Notes under the pieces: model-generated
The model's database searches: none
The model's input: the letters and a program-made list of their open reading frames with translations, nothing else
What the model was told of the DNA's origin: nothing
Assembly: GCA_003564055.1 (NCBI GenBank)
Contig: PWSG01000191.1
Span: 1 to 7,197 of the forward strand
Direction of reading: 5' to 3'
Source of the DNA: Syntrophomonadaceae bacterium
GTDB lineage: Bacteria > Bacillota > Dethiobacteria > DTU022
DNA: 7,197 nucleotides
Shown here: piece after piece, positions 6,005 through 7,197 of the stretch
Layout: every line of letters starts with the position of its first letter
How positions within the stretch are numbered: the first letter of the stretch is position 1
Translations under genes and position numbers: made by a program

Positions 6005-6012
6005 GGAGGAGG
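6005..6012 (+). promoter_or_regulatory. Ribosome binding site fixing a TTG start for the yfmF-like gene
   Basis: GGAGGAGG is followed after 7 nt by TTG (6020-6022) in the frame of the M16 protein. No in-frame ATG gives a full-length N-terminus: the first is at codon 29, inside the conserved fold. A second TTG at 6015-6017 is out of frame. The strong SD therefore supports TTG as the true start. Confidence 0.85.
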
Positions 6013-6019
6013 TTTTGTT

Positions 6020-7197
6020 TTGCAGACAGACTATTCGTATCAATATCTATCAAATGGAATCAGGCTTATCTTCATACCAACAGACAAATTTAAAACAATT
6101 TCGATGGTGTTATTCTTGCATCAGGAACTTTCCCGGGATCTGGCGGCGTCAAATGCTCTGCTTCCTTCAGTACTTGAACAGGGCAGCAGACTTTATCCCG
6201 ATTACCTGACCCTGCAAAGGAAACTTGAGAACCTTTACGGCGCTACTATCGGTGCCGATATTATGAAAAGCGGTGAAAGACATATTCTTACCTTTGCTGC
6301 TGAAACAGCACACGATCAGTTTTTGGGTGAAAACGGCAGGCTGCTTTTTGATGGTATGTCTGTTCTCGGTTCTGTTATCGGCGATCCTCTGGTTGTCGAT
6401 GGCGCTTTCAGGGAAGACTATGTTAAACAGGAAAAGAATCAGCTGATTAAAGATATCAAATCGATGTTAAATGACAAGATTTCTTATGCCCTGGAACGCT
6501 GTCTTGCCTTAATGTGTGAAAAAGAAAGTTATGGGGTTTACAGGCTTGGCCGAATTGAAGATTACGACTATATAGAGCCTACCGGTCTTTATAGTTATTA
6601 TTGTGACCTGCTTGCCCGCAACCCGATTGATTTATATGTAATCGGCGATCTAAATCATGAGCATGTTATGAAAACAGCCGAAAAAGTCTTCTGTTTTAAC
6701 CGTAACGGTGAACAGAAAAAAATGCCCGCGGTTAGTATTATGCGTCCTGTCAACGAGGTCCGCTTTTACGAAGAAGAGATGTCAATTAATCAATCCAAGC
6801 TGGTTTTAGGGTTTCGTACCTATACAGGTTTCCATGACGATCTCTACTGTTCACTGCTGGTTTACAGTGGTATCCTGGGCGGATTTCCTCACTCTAAACT
6901 GTTTATGAAAGTGCGTGAAGAGGCAGGCCTGGCTTACTATATTAATTCGCGTCTTGAAAAGCACAAGGGGCTGATGTTTATTGCCGCAGGAATTAATTAC
7001 GATGAGCGGGATAAAGCAAGGGAAATAATTGACCGTCAGATTGATGATATGGCTAAAGGAAATATCAGTGATAAAGAGCTTGATAATACAAAGAGCGGCT
7101 TGATAAACAATATGCTTTCAAAGCAGGATAGCCCCAGCCAGCTTATTTCTTTCCACCTGGATGGTATAATTGGCGGGAGAAACTACAGCGTAGAAGA
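6020..7197 (+). CDS. yfmF: YfmF-type M16 family protein (inactive protease-like subunit), 3' end outside window
   Basis: An open frame of 392 codons runs from TTG 6020 to the window edge without a stop; family members are usually slightly over 400 residues, so little is missing. The fold is M16 (pitrilysin/processing-peptidase): N-terminal YLSNGIRLIFIPTDKFKTISM (split between 9 and 29), ALLPSVLEQGSRLYP (46-60), LENLYGATIGAD (69-80), and a second-domain VREEAGLAYYINS (298-310) with the Arg and Tyr typical of M16 C-domains. The zinc-binding HXXEH expected at about 46-50 is replaced by ALLPS, so it should be non-catalytic and pair with an active M16 partner (YfmH), normally the next gene and here beyond the window. 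In Bacillus subtilis the corresponding pair (ymfF/ymfH) is associated with EF-P modification; whether that role applies here is inference. The RAYT element ends 12 nt before its SD, and I see no clear promoter in the remaining gap. Confidence 0.85.
   Translation, partial: MQTDYSYQYLSNGIRLIFIPTDKFKTISMVLFLHQELSRDLAASNALLPSVLEQGSRLYPDYLTLQRKLENLYGATIGADIMKSGERHILTFAAETAHDQFLGENGRLLFDGMSVLGSVIGDPLVVDGAFREDYVKQEKNQLIKDIKSMLNDKISYALERCLALMCEKESYGVYRLGRIEDYDYIEPTGLYSYYCDLLARNPIDLYVIGDLNHEHVMKTAEKVFCFNRNGEQKKMPAVSIMRPVNEVRFYEEEMSINQSKLVLGFRTYTGFHDDLYCSLLVYSGILGGFPHSKLFMKVREEAGLAYYINSRLEKHKGLMFIAAGINYDERDKAREIIDRQIDDMAKGNISDKELDNTKSGLINNMLSKQDSPSQLISFHLDGIIGGRNYSVE

Noticed and set aside
5946..6209. 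Plus-strand open frame starting near the right repeat
   Set aside because: It overlaps the first part of the yfmF-like gene in another frame and runs through the repeat; the M16 frame is clearly the coding one.
1..7197. CRISPR array, riboswitch or T-box
   Set aside because: I found no spaced direct repeats, no T-box or other recognisable riboswitch core, and the only strong repeats are the two inverted 37-bp copies.

Overview
The window looks like chromosomal DNA from an anaerobic, Clostridia-type member of the Bacillota (Firmicutes). The evidence is the MurT/GatD peptidoglycan-amidation pair, a corrinoid-activator-type 2Fe-2S/ASKHA protein, a YfmF-type M16 protein, strong AGGAGG-like ribosome binding sites and frequent TTG starts. 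I cannot name genus or species from the sequence alone.

Layout. Positions 2-91 (+) hold the last 29 codons of a gene that starts outside the window, possibly a PrsA/SurA-type peptidyl-prolyl isomerase. It converges on a long minus-strand array, which in transcription order is: a sigma-70-type promoter (4974-5002), tRNA-Arg(CCG) (4878-4952), a probable terminator (4836-4868), a 615-residue RACo-like ferredoxin/ASKHA protein (2973-4820), a two-CBS-domain protein (2354-2818), murT (881-2329) and gatD (116-877). CBS, murT and gatD are tightly packed (24 nt and 3 nt gaps) and are probably one operon. A 154 bp gap separates them from the RACo-like gene.

The right part is on the plus strand. A 981 bp mobile element (5012-5992) consists of a 252-residue Y1/HUH (REP-associated, RAYT-type) transposase bracketed by two exact 37-bp copies of a hairpin-forming repeat in opposite orientation. 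It lies 9 bp beyond the -35 box of the tRNA promoter on one side and 12 bp before the ribosome binding site of the next gene on the other. That gene, open at the window end (6020 to beyond 7197), encodes a YfmF-type M16 protein that lacks the zinc-binding HXXEH motif.

How the genes may work together. MurT and GatD form the lipid II isoglutaminyl synthase, which amidates the D-glutamate of the peptidoglycan stem peptide. A CBS pair encoded just before them could be a nucleotide-sensing partner, but this is inference. The RACo-like protein would use a low-potential 2Fe-2S electron and ATP to reactivate an oxidised cobalamin in a corrinoid protein; no corrinoid protein or methyltransferase is present in the window, so its client is unknown.

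The most notable items are the transposase with its paired hairpin repeats, which have two alternative foldings; the ambiguous murT start, where a good SD+ATG is out of frame; and the only strong promoter seen for the minus-strand array being that of the tRNA.
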